Assembly: GCA_024220525.1 (NCBI GenBank)
Contig: JAMYWO010000239.1
Coordinates: 1-54,856 of the forward strand
Origin: Cochliopodium minus
Taxonomy: Eukaryota > Discosea > Himatismenida > Cochliopodiidae
Direction of reading: 5' to 3'
DNA length: 54,856 bases
Position numbers and translations under genes: made by a program. This document shows positions 1 to 11,839 of this stretch, one piece after another. The stretch's first letter is position 1; each line of letters starts with the position of its first letter. The notes beneath the pieces were generated by a model that worked only from the letters and a program-made list of their open reading frames with translations, ran no database searches and was not told the origin of the DNA.

Positions 1-180
1 TATTTATTTTATTTATTTTATTTATTTTATTTATTTTATTTATTTTATTTATTTTATTTATTTTATTTATTTTTTTATTTTTTTATTTATTTAATTTTAT
101 AAATTTATTTATTTTATTTTATTTTATTTTATATTTTATTTTATTTATTTTATTTTTTATATTATTTATTTTTTATTTTA
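1..180. repeat. AT-only tandem repeat, 9-bp unit then degenerate
   Basis: The first ~72 bases are about eight head-to-tail copies of the 9-mer TATTTATTT. They grade into irregular T-rich ATTTT runs up to about 180. Its T-rich polarity matches sense-strand introns of plus-strand genes here, so it is probably intron sequence of the transporter gene that follows, not a separate element. Confidence 0.8.
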
Positions 181-185
181 TTTAT

Positions 186-1427
186 TTGAATTGGGAATTT
201 TTTTTTATTTTAATTGAGACTTTTTTTTTAGGGGTAACTGGATATTATTTTTCGAAAATACTGATACTCATACCAGTTGGCTTAATTTCTCCCATCATTT
301 ATGTTTCTATTGTAATTTCAAAAACATTTAATTATTTCTTATTTAAAGCTCAATATTATTATTTTTTATTTAAGTTGCATAATTTTTTGTTTAAAATAGT
401 TATTCAATCAATTTATTATTGTTATTCAATTAATTTTTGTAATTCAATTTGTTTTTATGATTATTTTATTATTATTTTAATTTTATAAAAAAAAAAAGAG
501 TTACTTCATGGTTGGTTTTCAAGCAAAGTTTGGGAATTTTGTGACATTTTTGGGAGTGTTGATGTTGATATGTTTAACAATGAACGGTTTTGGTTTGGCC
601 ATTGCTGCTTTCAGTAAAACAATTCAAATCGCTCTCGCCCTTGTTCCCATCATCCTTTGTATCCCCCTTTTTTATAAAGATTTTTTCTATGAATTATTTA
701 TTAAAAAATTTTAAATTATTAAAATGTAGTACCAATGGTAATTTCCTTTTTTTTTATTTGATTAATTTAATTTAAAAATAATCATTTTTTGTTTTTAAAA
801 AAAAGATAATTTTATGTGGATATTTTATCAACACAGATTCCATTCCCGTTTATTTGATTTGGGTAATTATTCCACAAATAAAACAAACAAAAAAATATAA
901 ACTAACAAAAACAAATAAAAAAAGATACATTACATAAGGTAAAAAAAAAAAAAAAAATGAAAATTTTTTCTTCAAAAAAATCTTATTTTGCAACATAATT
1001 TTGTAGTCCTTACACATATGGATTCGCTATAATGGTAACGACAGAATTTACGGGTCTGACATTTGTTTGCGAACAAGATGAATTGGTTAATGGAGTTTGG
1101 TAATTAAAAAAATAATTTATTTTTTTAAATAATATAATTCTTCAATTAAATAAACATTTTAATAATTATCTTGTTTTCAATTTTAGCCCCTACACAAGTG
1201 GAAGCCAAGTTTTAACTTCTTTAGAAATTGGAAGCCTTCCATTAATATTTGATTGGTTCATGTTGGGTAACATATTTAATTTTAAAACAAACCTTCAATT
1301 TCTTTTTTCAAAATCAAAAAAATAAAAAATTTTTTTTAAAGTTATTTTGGGTGTTTCTTCTCTTTTTTTGGGTTATTTCATTCTCCTTTACAAATCAATT
1401 AGCTACAAAAAAAATGGTTCTTTATAA
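186..1427 (+). CDS. ABCG-type ABC transporter, C-terminal membrane domain (5' end outside window)
   Basis: The ABC2-type membrane domain of an ABCG half- or full-size transporter, which exports lipophilic substrates across a membrane. Conserved ABCG landmarks occur in order: SKILILIPVGLISPIIY, then YFMVGFQAKFGNF with a GFGLAIAAFSKT helix (508-680), then GYFINTDSIPVYLIW (about 815-872), then SPYTYGFAIM/EFTGLTFVC (about 1008-1065), then the extracellular CPYTSGSQVL and a last helix ending YFILLYKSISYKKNGSL followed by TAA at 1425-1427. Joining the last two exons needs an intron from 1267 to about 1346, and the phases agree. The small exon around 815-872 cannot be joined to its neighbours in a consistent phase, so an indel or pseudogene is possible. 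The nucleotide-binding domain is not in the window. The family call is secure; exact exon ends are not. Confidence 0.7.
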
Positions 1428-1537
1428 ACTGAATCGTTCAAAACAAAACATGTTGTCTTAAATTAATAAATAAAAATAAAAGAATTCGATTTAAATTTTT
1501 TAATCTAATGTTTATTTTTTTATTTTTATTTTTTGTT

Positions 1538-2954
1538 TTAGTTTTTTGAGCAATTAATTTTATGTTCCTTCCAATCACTTACTTGACATTCTCTTGAGCA
1601 ATAATAAACACCCCCACATCTTGAACATTTCCTTTTTAAAAATAAAATTATTGAAATTAAAATAAAGTTTAAATAAAGATTAAATTTAAAATAAAAAAAT
1701 GAAATTAAATAAATAAAGCTTAAATAAAGTTTACTTCATTTTAATTTCAAGAGTTTCTTCCTGACCACAGTAGAAACACAGTGTGTGAGAAACAATGATG
1801 GGTTTCTTATTGAGTCCTCCATCTACTATGTTATTATATTTAATGGTAAGTTCGGTCTGTGATTTTTTGACATGATTTTCTTCGGGATCTTTTCAAATAA
1901 AAACAAAAAAAAAAGAAATAAAAATAACAAGAAATGTTAAACAAAAAATAAAATTAAAAAAAATTTTTTACAAAGAAAGCTGAGGATAATGTTTGAAGGA
2001 TAACTAACACCGTATTCTTTACTTTTGGAAAAAAATTTCCACAAAGAAATGGGAATTTTGAAAAGAATGTTTTTGTATCTCATTGCATCACTTTTCATAC
2101 ACAATAATCCAACGTTGGCACAATATCTCAATGGATACCCCGCAAAATCTTGTGCTAATTCTATGTGAATGTAACTCTCCCCTCTTTTTTGGCTTTTTAA
2201 AAAAAATAAAGATAATGAAAAATAAAAAAGATAATAATAATAAATGATAAAATTAAATAAAAATGATAATAAAATGATAAAAATATTAAATAATGATAAA
2301 AAAATTAAATCCTTTTTTTTACTGAGATTTGAAATAAATTTGTTTGTGAAAAAGAAATTGGGAGGCAATCAATTCCAAATATTTAAATCTTTCTTCATCA
2401 TTGAAAAAATCAAAGAGCTTTTATGACCATCCCATTTATGATTAAAGGATATTTTTTGTCTAAGTATTTCAACAAAAAATTTAAATTTTCTTCATTGAAA
2501 AATCTCTTGGTGTTCTTTGATTTAGAAATGGATTTAATTTTCAAAAAAAAAAAAAAAAAAGGGAATCAGATTTTGGATTTACATTTGGATGCATATTTAA
2601 TTCCAACAAAGCCCTAATTTTTTTGATTGAGAAGTTATTATTATTATGTTTATATCTTCATTTACTCTCTTCATTTTACCAAAATGCGATTTCAAATTTG
2701 AGAGAATTTTTGGTATTCTTAATTATTTCCATCAATATGTTGTGAGCTCCTGCATCATAAGCAGCCACCATATTGTATTCAACTCTACACACGAACATAA
2801 CTTCTACCAAGGTTTCTTTATCTGGATTAACAACATCTTTCTCCAATCTTCTCAATCTTCTGAGGAATTTTTTCATATCCAATTCTTCTTGTTGATTACT
2901 TCTAATATTAGTTGTCCCAAGAATATTCATTACATCACTTGAATTTAATCTCAT
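1538..2954 (-). CDS. ARM-like repeat protein with C-terminal MYND zinc finger
   Basis: Minus-strand, multi-exon. The N-terminal exon (2954 to about 2680) is helical, with an armadillo-like segment (ETLVEVMFVCRVEYNMVAAY). Phase-correct splicing then gives FWALLELNMHPN and a second helical exon (FFNEENLNFLLKYLDKKYP). The C-terminus is a complete MYND zinc finger: LCFYCGQEE, then KCSRCGGVYYCSRECQ, then DWKEHKINC, ending TAA at 1538-1540. MYND fingers usually bind proline-rich partner peptides. The start was chosen because the ATG at 2954 has an in-frame stop just upstream, but an earlier exon (a short Met ORF lies near 3090) cannot be excluded. The middle (about 1980-2440) does not join cleanly in one frame, so at least one intron or indel there is unresolved. 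Specific function unknown. Confidence 0.6.
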
Positions 2955-3430
2955 TCTTCAACAATTCTCCAAAATTTATCTCCTTTTTTTTTTAAAAAAT
3001 AACTAATAAAAAAAGATATGAATCTTTTAATTTTTTTTTTTCCAAATTTTGAGCGCATTTGTATATTGCTTTTCAAACATTAAGAATTATTAAAACCTTT
3101 TGACTCCAAACAAGCTTTGATTATCAAAAATTCTTTTGACAATCTTCAATGTTGTATCAGTGGTTCGATTGGAAGTTGTCAGTTAATTCTAAAATTTCTT
3201 TTTTACAAACTAATTAAAAATATTTTCATTTTTAGAATCAACAATTTGTTTGGTTTTCATCACAAACAAATTTGCAAAAAGAAATAATGGAAGTCAAGAT
3301 TAAATTCAAACTGATTGTTTCCAATTCATTGTGAATTTATCTAGTTAAATCTTTCTTTTTTTAAAAGTAAAAGAGAGTAAAAATTAAAAATCAAAAAATA
3401 CACAGTCGAATTTAAAAATAAAAAAAAAAA
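2955..3430. other. Intergenic, divergent gene starts
   Basis: Lies between the start of the MYND gene (-) and the start of the glycerol-3-phosphate dehydrogenase (+). It is AT-rich but less monotonous than introns. A short minus-strand Met ORF near 3090 may be a 5' exon of the MYND gene. No RNA gene or repeat recognised. Presumably holds both promoters. Confidence 0.5.
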
Positions 3431-5200
3431 ATGAAAAAAGTAACAATTTTGGGATCAGGTAATTCTTACTTTAGATTCAACTTTATTTTAATTATTCCGT
3501 AATTTTAAAGGGAATTGGGGTTCTGTTATTGCAAAGATTATTGGAGAAAATGTGTTAAAACTCAATGATTATGATAAAACAGTCAACATGGTAAAAAAAT
3601 TACATCATTTTGTACAATATTAATATGTATTTTAAAGTGGGTTTACGAAGAATTGATTGATGGCAAAAAATTAACAGAAATAATCAATGAAACACATGTA
3701 AGAAACCAATTTAACAAACCAAAAACTTGTTTTTAATCACTTTAATTAGGAAAATGTCAAATATTTACCAAATATCAAATTACCTACAAACGTAAATCTA
3801 CCGAATTTAAACTTTTAAACTTTTTTTTTTTTAAGGCAAAATTTATTTATTTATTTAAAAAGGTTGTGGCTGTTCCAGATATTGTAGAATCTGTGAAAGG
3901 ATCAAATCTTTTGGTCTTTGTAATTCCACATCAATTCATCAAAAGAATACTCGGAAATTTAAATGGTAAAAAATAATTTTTAAATTAATAATTTATATTT
4001 AAAAAATTATAAATTAATTATCAACTTTATAAATAACAAAAATTTATAGGAAAAATAGAAAAAGATGCTATTGGAATCTCTCTCATTAAAGGTATAGAAT
4101 TTGACGAAAAGAAAGAAAAGCCGGTTCTCATTTCAGAGATGATCACCAATGAACTCAATATCGAGTAAAACTGATATTATTTTAATTTAAAATTTAAGTA
4201 ACAATTTTCCATAAATACAGTATGAGCGTTTTGATGGGAGCAAATATTGCAAATGAAGTAATCTTATTTATTTGGAATTTTAAAACATATTTTTAAAATT
4301 CTTCTTTTTAAAAAAAAAGATTGCTGAAGAAAAGTTTTCAGAAACAACAATTGGTAACTTTAATATATTATTTTACATAAATACTTATACTTTTTTTAAA
4401 TCATTTTATTTTATTTTTTAAAAAAGGATCCAACAACTTGGAAAAAGCAAACGATTTTTGGAAGCCTATTTTTAACACTTCTTATTTTCGTGTTAATTGT
4501 GTTGAAGGTATTTTAATAACTAAATTTTTATTATTAAATATGATTTGATAATTAAAAAAAATTAGAGGTTTTTGGTGTAGAAGTTTGTGGTAGTGTAACT
4601 AAATCATTCGATATTTTAATATTTTTAAATTTTAAAATAAAATTCTTAAACAATTTAAAGATCAAAAATGTGATTGCATTGGCAGCCGGAATTTGTGACG
4701 GTTTGGATCAAGGAAATAACACCAAATCTGCTTTGTAATAATAAACTTTTTTTTTTGTAAGTTTTTTTTTAAATTTTTCCAATTTTAATGAAAAATAAGT
4801 ATTCGTATCGGAATAGAAGAGATGAGAAGATTTATCAGATTTTTCAACAAAAACGTCAAAGAACAAATCTACTTTGAAAGTTGTGGTATTGCAGATGTTC
4901 TCACTACTTGTTTGGGAGGAAGAAACAGGTTTATTATCTTTTTTTTTAATTTCTAATTTTAGTTGAATTTATTTAAAAAGAAAATTCGCAATGGAATACG
5001 CAAAGAGAGAAGGAAATGTTAACATTCAAAATTTGGAAAAGGAATTAATGAATGGACAACAACTTCAAGGTTTGGGTACTTTGGAAGGAGTTTACAGCAT
5101 CATCACTCAAAACAATCTTCATTCCAATTTCCCTCTTTTTGTGACACTTTACAAGATTTTCTTCCAATCTGCTCCTGTCAAGTCTATCTTCACACTTTAA
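3431..5200 (+). CDS. Glycerol-3-phosphate dehydrogenase [NAD+], 13 exons
   Basis: Reduces dihydroxyacetone phosphate to glycerol-3-phosphate with NADH, linking glycolysis to glycerolipid synthesis. Exons: 3431-3458, 3511-3590, 3638-3697, 3750-3791, 3863-3965, 4050-4164, 4221-4257, 4320-4353, 4427-4507, 4566-4594, 4661-4734, 4800-4928, 4981-5200. They total 1032 nt, giving 343 aa, near the family norm, with every phase consistent and all GT..AG. Visible motifs are the Rossmann loop LGSGNWGSVIAK at the N-terminus, the substrate-site lysine in SLIKGI, the catalytic-region NVIALAAGICDGLDQG followed by NTKSA with its lysine, and GGRNRKFA, which carries the substrate-binding arginine. The start ATG follows an A-run, the start context of several genes here. 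No targeting peptide is visible, so it is likely cytosolic. Confidence 0.95.
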
Positions 5201-5340
5201 TAATCTTTTTTATTAAAAATTTATCTTTTTTGGAAATAATAAAAAAGAAAATAAAAAAAGAACTCTTTTTATTTTTTATAAAATAATTTCTATATTTTTT
5301 AATTCTCGAAAAACAAAAACTCATCTAAAATAATTCTCTT

Positions 5341-8300
5341 TCATTTGTTATCTCCATTGTTTTCATTATTAGTATTTGTACTTGAATAATTTGTATTGTT
5401 GTTGTTTAAGTTGCCGAGGTGTTCAGACCACATTTTTTCCAATTTTTTACTTTTTTCTCTCACTTTTGGAAGAAAAATTTGAATGTTTTCCGATAAAAGC
5501 TGAAAAGTTACACCTGTGTCTTCACTTTCATTCCAAGTAATTAATTTCCATATCTTTTTTTTAAAAGATGAGATTAATAAAAAGGACTTTATTACTTAAT
5601 TTTTTTTTTTTCTTACATCTTCCATTTCTGTTAAACTGAGAATTTTGTCTTGGTTTATTTTGAAAAGGGCCATGGAAGTAGCAAAAATCACATTGTAACC
5701 CTCCAACAAAAACATGTCCCAAACTCTCACCAATTCTCCAAAAGGCAAACTGGAAGTGAATAATGTAACTAATATAAAAAAAAAAAAATTTGAGAATGTT
5801 AAAATAAAATAAAAAATAAAAAATAAAAAATAAAAAATAAAAAATGAAAATAAAAAATAAAAATAAAAATGAAATATAAAAAATAAAAAATAAAAAATAA
5901 AAAATAAAAATACAATAAAAAATAAAAAATAAAAAATAAAAAAACAAAAAACAAAAAATAAAAATAAAAAATAAATTAAATTAAAAAAATAATAAAAAAT
6001 CACTAATAAACAACTTCAAAAAAAAAACAAAAAAAAAATAAAAAAAATAAAAATTAAAACTGAAAAAAAAATAATAAATAAAATTATAATACCAAAAAAT
6101 TTAGTGGCGTACAATGCTTCGGAAATATCTTTCTTTCCCAAATGTGAGCACAAACGAGGCATAAAAAAATTTATCATATTTTTATGATAAAAAAACAATT
6201 GTTTGAGAGCTAAAAAAAAAAACAAAAAAAAAATTAATCTTAGTTTTTTATTTAAAAAAATTTTATTTGTTTTTACATCCCAAATTTGACCATAAAGGAG
6301 TCTTTTTTTTTTTTTTGATTAAATTATAATATAAAAAAAATTTGATAAAAAAATAAATTACCAAATTTTCTCTAAAAAAAATAATATGTGTGTCATTGTT
6401 AAAAAAATAATATTGGAAATTAGTTTTTTTTTTTCAAAGAAATTTTTATTTGTTACCTATCAACAAGTCTAACTAAAACCCAAAAAGCATCTTCCTCAGC
6501 CATATACATCAACATCAATCCAACAACAAAGTTCATTCCTTTAAATATTAATTTTTAAAAAATAATTTATTATTTTAATTTATTATTTTTAATTTTAATT
6601 TATTATTTTTAATTTTAATTTATTATTTTTAAATTAATTTTAATTTTAATTTTAATTTTAATTTTTGTTATGTTTTATATTTTTCTTATTTTAAATTTTA
6701 ATTTTTTTAATTTTTAATTTTAATTTATTATTTTAAATATTTAAATTTTGATTTTTTAAATTATTATTTTTACCTTGGCAATAGTTGATCTGTTTGTTGT
6801 AAACGGAATAAGCTTTTAAAACATTCCTCAAAGACTCTTGCCCAATACCCATGTTGTCATTGAACTGTTCATGGTTGGGATATGTCCTCTTAATATCTTT
6901 AAAATAAAATAAAATAAAAATAAAATAAAATAAAATAAAATAGAAAATAGAAAATTAATAAATAAAAAAAAATATATAAAATAAAAAATAAAAAATAAAA
7001 TAAAAATAAAATAAAAATAAAAATAAAAAAAATTAAAAAAAATTATTTATAAAAAATGAAATAATAAAATAATAAATCTTTAAATTTAAAATGGTTTTTT
7101 TTTTTTACCTTTCATAATTTGAACGAGATCAATCTCGAAAACTTTTTCGTCTTGAAGCAAGTCGGAGTATTTCACTTTGGACTCTTTCTTCAATGTTTCT
7201 ATGTCCAAAATCTTCTTCCAAGCAAACCCTCTCACCTAGAAAAATAAATAAAATAAAAAATAATCAAATTTATAAAAATCAAAAAATAAAAAAATAATAA
7301 ATCAACAATGAAAATAATAAAAAAATCAAAAAAAAAAAATAAAAAATTAACAAATAAAAATAAAAATCAAAATCAAAATCAAAAATAAAAAAATAAATCA
7401 ACAAATAAAAAAAAAATAAAAAAATATTAAAATTTTTACAGAGTCAGGAATTCCTTTGTAAATGCGGGATTTTAGTTTGAGTTTTTTTTTGGAGATGTAA
7501 TTATTCCAATTTTTCAACATTTTCATCCATTTGATTTCCCTCCTCATTTCGAGTAGTTTCGTCTCCTTTTTGCTGTGTTGGGTGAGAGGTTCGCTGTTAT
7601 CCTTTTTGTAAAATCCCCATCTGTCTTTTTTTCTTTCTACAATAATCAAAAAAAAAAAAAAAATTAAAAAAATGTAATTAAAAAATTATTAAAATTTAAA
7701 TCCAAAAAAAATATTTAAATCAAAAAATGGTAAAAATGACAAAAAGTAAAAACAAAAATTTAAATGAAATGAAAAAAAAAATGAAAAATAGAATAAATAA
7801 CAAAAACTTAAAAATTATAATAAAATAGTATAAAATGAAAAATTTCCAAAAAATTTAAAATAGAAATTTATGACATTGCAAAAATTTAAAAAATACAAAA
7901 AAAATAGAAAAAATATTTAATTTTAAAATCAATTTTAAAAATAATTTAAATTTTTATTAAATTTTTTTAAATTTTACCAAAGAGAGGGTCAGATTTGATA
8001 TCAAGGGTGTTGCTTTCATTCGAGACGTTAAGGCTGTTGATGGGAGAAGATTTGCTCGGTGAAAAAACGGATCCGTTTGACAACTTTGAATTCAACTGGC
8101 TCACAGGTTTAATTTGTGTAATAAACTTTGATTCTGTGAAAAAATAAATAAAAATAAAATAAAAATAAAATAAAAATAAAGAAAATGAAAAAATGAAAAA
8201 ATAAAGAAAAAAAATGAATATAAAATAAAAAATAATAATATTAAAATAAAAAATAAAAAATAAAAATAAAAATAAAAATAAAAATAAAATAAAAATAAAA

Positions 8301-11300
8301 GTAAAAATAAAAATAAAAATAAAAATAAAAAAAATATAAATGATAAATGATAAATGATAAATAAAAAATAAATTATTTTACCATTTTCATCTATGGAATC
8401 GAGAAAAGAAACACGGGGCTTTTCTTTGGAGCTGTAGAGAGGAGAAAGCTCAGTGGCGGAAAAACGACTAGCACTGGTGGAGTGTTTCAACTTTAAAAGT
8501 TTTTTGGAGTTGGGTGATTTCTTTTTCACCGTCAAAAAGTTTTTCTCATAGTTTCCGCCATTATTAATATTATTACCATTATTTTTATTATAAAAGTTTT
8601 GAAAATTATTATTAATTTCAATATCATCATTACTTTTATTATTATTATTTTTTTCACCATTTTTATTATTATTTTTATTATTATTATTATTATTATTATT
8701 TTTATCAATCTTTTCATCATTTTTTTTACCATCGTTTTCGTTATCATTTGTATTGTGATGAGATAAGATGGGGGTGAAGGAGGAGGAGTCGGTTTGGGAG
8801 AGGGATGAAGGGGAGAGGGGTTGGGGCTGAGAGAGGGATTGAGTTTGCGAGTAGGAGATGTTGGGGGAGGAGACGGAAAACTTTCTTGTTGGGGGAGATT
8901 CTTCTATGATGGGTGCTGATGATACCAAGTACTCGTTCTTTATTTTCCCTATTTTATTTTTTGAAATAAATTTTAAAAATATTTTTTAAAAAAACTTAAA
9001 ATTTTGGTTAAATTATTTATTTATTAATTATTTTAATTATAACAAAACTTATGTCTGAAATTTGATTAAATTATTTATTTATTAATTATTTTAATTATAA
9101 TAAAAAGCTTGAATCTTAAATAAAATATTTTTTAAAATTATTGTAAATAGAAATAAAATAATGTCAAAAAACAAAATTAAATTGGAAATTTTTAAATTTT
9201 TGTCAAAAAAAAAAAGGAAAAAAAAATGAATGAAATTTTAAAAATTTTTAAATTATTGTCAAAAATAAAATAAAAGTAGATTTATACGTTGCATTTTGAA
9301 AGGTTTTTTGGGAATGGGATTCAAAGTTTTTTCATAATTAATTCCATTCAACTCACTCATGTTTAAAGAATCACTGTGGATGTCATTATTAGATTTATTG
9401 TTGCTGTGTCCATCATTGCTTGATTTATTGTTACTGTGGATATCATTGCTGGATTTATTGAGATTGGAATTTTTCTTTTTTATTTCAACAGGAGGGGTGA
9501 GAGGTTTTATCATGCTCAAGTTTCTTGGTCTTCTCATTGGTGAATTTTCATCCACATTATTTCCATTTTCTTTAAAGTCACAAAAATCAGAAAAAAAAAA
9601 TATTTAAAAATAAAATAAATGAATAAAAAATAAAAAATCAAAATTAAGTGAATGAATTTTAAAAAATTCACAAAATTGATTAATTAGGAAAAAAAAAAAG
9701 CTGATTAATTATATAAACAAAATTAATAAAATAATGTAATTTGATAAAAATAAAATTGAATTATTAACTAAAGGGTTAACTACCACTTTGAATTAAGTCT
9801 AATTTTTTTAAATAAAGAGTTGCAAAAAAAAAAAATTAATTATCAACATAAAATATTAAAAAAATAAAAAATTTTAAGAAAAAAAATACCAGATAAATAA
9901 AGTTCAGAAGAAGAAACAGAAATGGACATGAGAGGATCATTGAGAGAATTTTCAAGAGGTGCCTGATCCAACACTTTTTTGATGAATTCGTTTTCGGTGA
10001 GGATGCGGGGAAGTCTTCTTTGGTTGTCCACCAAGTTGGGATTCGCCCCTCCCACTAACAAACACTTTATCACTGATATCTTTGTGTCTATTTCGTTGGA
10101 TGATGACACTGCATAATGTAAGCCTAAAAAAAATATTTAACAATCAAAAAATCATATTTAAAAAAAATAATAAAAAAAATAATAAATATTTAAAAAAAAA
10201 TATGTACATACAAAATAAAATTGAATAAAATAAAATTTTAATGTTCAAAATAAAATAATAAAATATAAAATATTTAAAAATGAAAAAAAAAAATATTTAA
10301 AAAAATGAATATTTACAAGTCATTCCATTGACATCAATCATGTTTACACTCCCTTTAAACGAAAAAATTCAAAATTCTCTTTAAATAAAATAAAAAAAAA
10401 AAAACCTCCATTGTCAATTAGAAGAGAAACAATTTCCTCTTCACAATAAAAAGAGGCCAAGTGTAAAGGAGTGATCTGTTTTTGAAAGGTGGTGGAATTC
10501 ACTTCAATGTAATCAAGGGCATTTTCTAAAAGAAACTGAACAAAAGCAAGGTTATTTTTTTTGCAGGCAAGATGAAGGACGGTGTTTCCCTTTTTGTCTT
10601 TGTTTTGGACGAGTTGGGCAAAGATTTTGCCATCTTCCAAGTAATTGATTAATTTCACAAAGATTTTCACTCGATTATAAAAGGCAAAGATATGGGAGAT
10701 GGATGCTCCAAATTTATCAACTTCCAACGGCGAGGATCCATTCTCTATCAGAAATTTTATGATTTCGAATTTGCTGTAATGACATGCGTAAAAGAGGGGT
10801 GTCCTCCCAAAATTATCTTTTTCATTCACTAATTCTTTATCTGCCACCAATAACATCTTTATACAACTCAATTGTCCATTCATTGCTGCTTTATGAAGTG
10901 GCATCGCTCCATTCTTATCTCTTTGTTTCACATTGGCGCCGCTCAAGATCAATAGTCTTGTACTTTCCAAATCTCCAACAAAACATGAAGTATGTAATGG
11001 TGTGCACATTTCTTTATCTTCTATATCCACAGGCACTTCATTGTCTATCAACAATTTTATTATTCTTAGATGCCTATCAATTTTATTGGTTAGTTTTTCA
11101 AAATATTCGTAATAAATACGTCAAATTGATGAGATATGTTTAATTTTTTTTCCCTAAAGTTAATCGAATTATCGAAACGATGCCGAAATGATTATTCCGT
11201 CAATCAATTGTTTAAAATTTGATTTGAAGTAATTAAAGTTGTTTTTATTTTTTTGAAAATAGATTGTTATTTTTTATTTTTATAATCAGAACTCATGTTC

Positions 11301-11508
11301 TTCATTTTTCTAATTTTTTTTATTTTTTTTACCCTTTATAAGCGGCTTTATGCAATAAAGATGATCCCGAAGAATCTGTTGAATTTAAAATTTCTTTTTT
11401 TTTGGGTGATTTGGCAATATATGCGATCATTATTTCAATCTTTTCATATTTTCCTTTTAAACAGTAATGATGAAAGATAGATGCATCTTCAAATTTATCC
11501 GTATTCAT
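5341..11508 (-). CDS. Ankyrin-repeat / TBC (Rab-GAP) domain protein
   Basis: One long minus-strand gene. The start ATG (11508) follows an in-frame TAA. The first exon ends in an ankyrin motif (SSLLHKAAYKG, about 11340). The next (about 11073-10400) has several ankyrin repeats (CTPLHTSCFVGDLESTRLLI, GAMPLHKAAMNGQLSCIKML, GNTVLHLACKKNNLAFVQFL), with another at 10109-9890. A Ser/Asn-rich linker follows (9570-8000). The TBC domain spans about 7640-5600: SRIYKGIPDSVRGFAWKKIL, KDIKRTYPNH with the arginine finger (IxxDxxR), INYCQG with the glutamine finger, GMNFVVGLMLMYMAEEDAFW, and FGELVRVWDMFLLEG. The last exon ends ENNGDNK-TGA at 5341. Both catalytic fingers are present, so it should stimulate GTP hydrolysis by a Rab, with the ankyrins probably choosing a partner. 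Linking ankyrin and TBC exons rests on consistent strand, open phases and no start or stop between them. RNA would settle it. Confidence 0.78.
8530..8760 (-). repeat. Asn-codon triplet tract in ANK-TBC linker
   Basis: ATT/TTA triplets on the plus strand, read as AAT/AAC on the minus strand, encode an Asn-rich stretch (KNNNNNNNNKNNNKNGEK) in the linker between the ankyrin repeats and the TBC domain. Triplet periodicity keeps the frame, as expected for a coding microsatellite. Confidence 0.8.
9374..9463 (-). repeat. Three-copy 30-bp coding tandem repeat
   Basis: Three direct 30-bp units (9374-9403, 9404-9433, 9434-9463) encode a decapeptide like NKSSNDIHSN on the minus strand. The copies differ by a few bases (DGH and NND variants). 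They lie inside the ANK-TBC linker and preserve the frame. Confidence 0.8.
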
Positions 11509-11839
11509 TTAATGAAGTATATTTTCTTTTGAAGATTTTTCAAGAAGTCCAAATTTTTTTTATATATTTTTCAACAAAATGCAAATATAATCCAAAAAGA
11601 ATCCTAATTTGACAAAATCTCTTTCAAAAAAAAAAATGATCTCATCAATACATTTGCTATCTTTTTGATACTAAACAAGGAATTAAATGTGAACCTAAAT
11701 AATAAAAAAAATATAATATTGAATATTCAAAAACATCTCTTAATAATTGAATTTAAGAAGAATCCACTGATGTATAGATTGAATCAAAAATAGAAATTTA
11801 ATTATTTTTCCTTGGTGGTAAAAGGTAAGAGTCCAAATC
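11509..11839. other. Intergenic spacer
   Basis: Between the ANK-TBC start and the end of the coiled-coil gene, both minus strand. AT-rich and unremarkable. It should hold the ANK-TBC promoter and the 3' end of its neighbour. No other feature seen. Confidence 0.6.

Noticed and set aside
1-180. Telomeric repeat at the window edge
   Set aside because: The 9-mer has no G or C and is followed directly by transporter coding sequence; it looks like intron low complexity.
3120-3185. tRNA-like GGTTCGATT box
   Set aside because: No matching A-box, acceptor stem or anticodon arm can be formed around it; chance match in intergenic DNA.
5561-6003. Hydrophobic Phe/Tyr/Leu-rich ORFs that look like membrane proteins
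   Set aside because: They are translations of T-rich introns of the ANK-TBC gene; only their ends coincide with real exons. The same applies to similar Phe-rich ORFs at 8101-8390, 21960-22040, 26419-26679 and 43090-43320.
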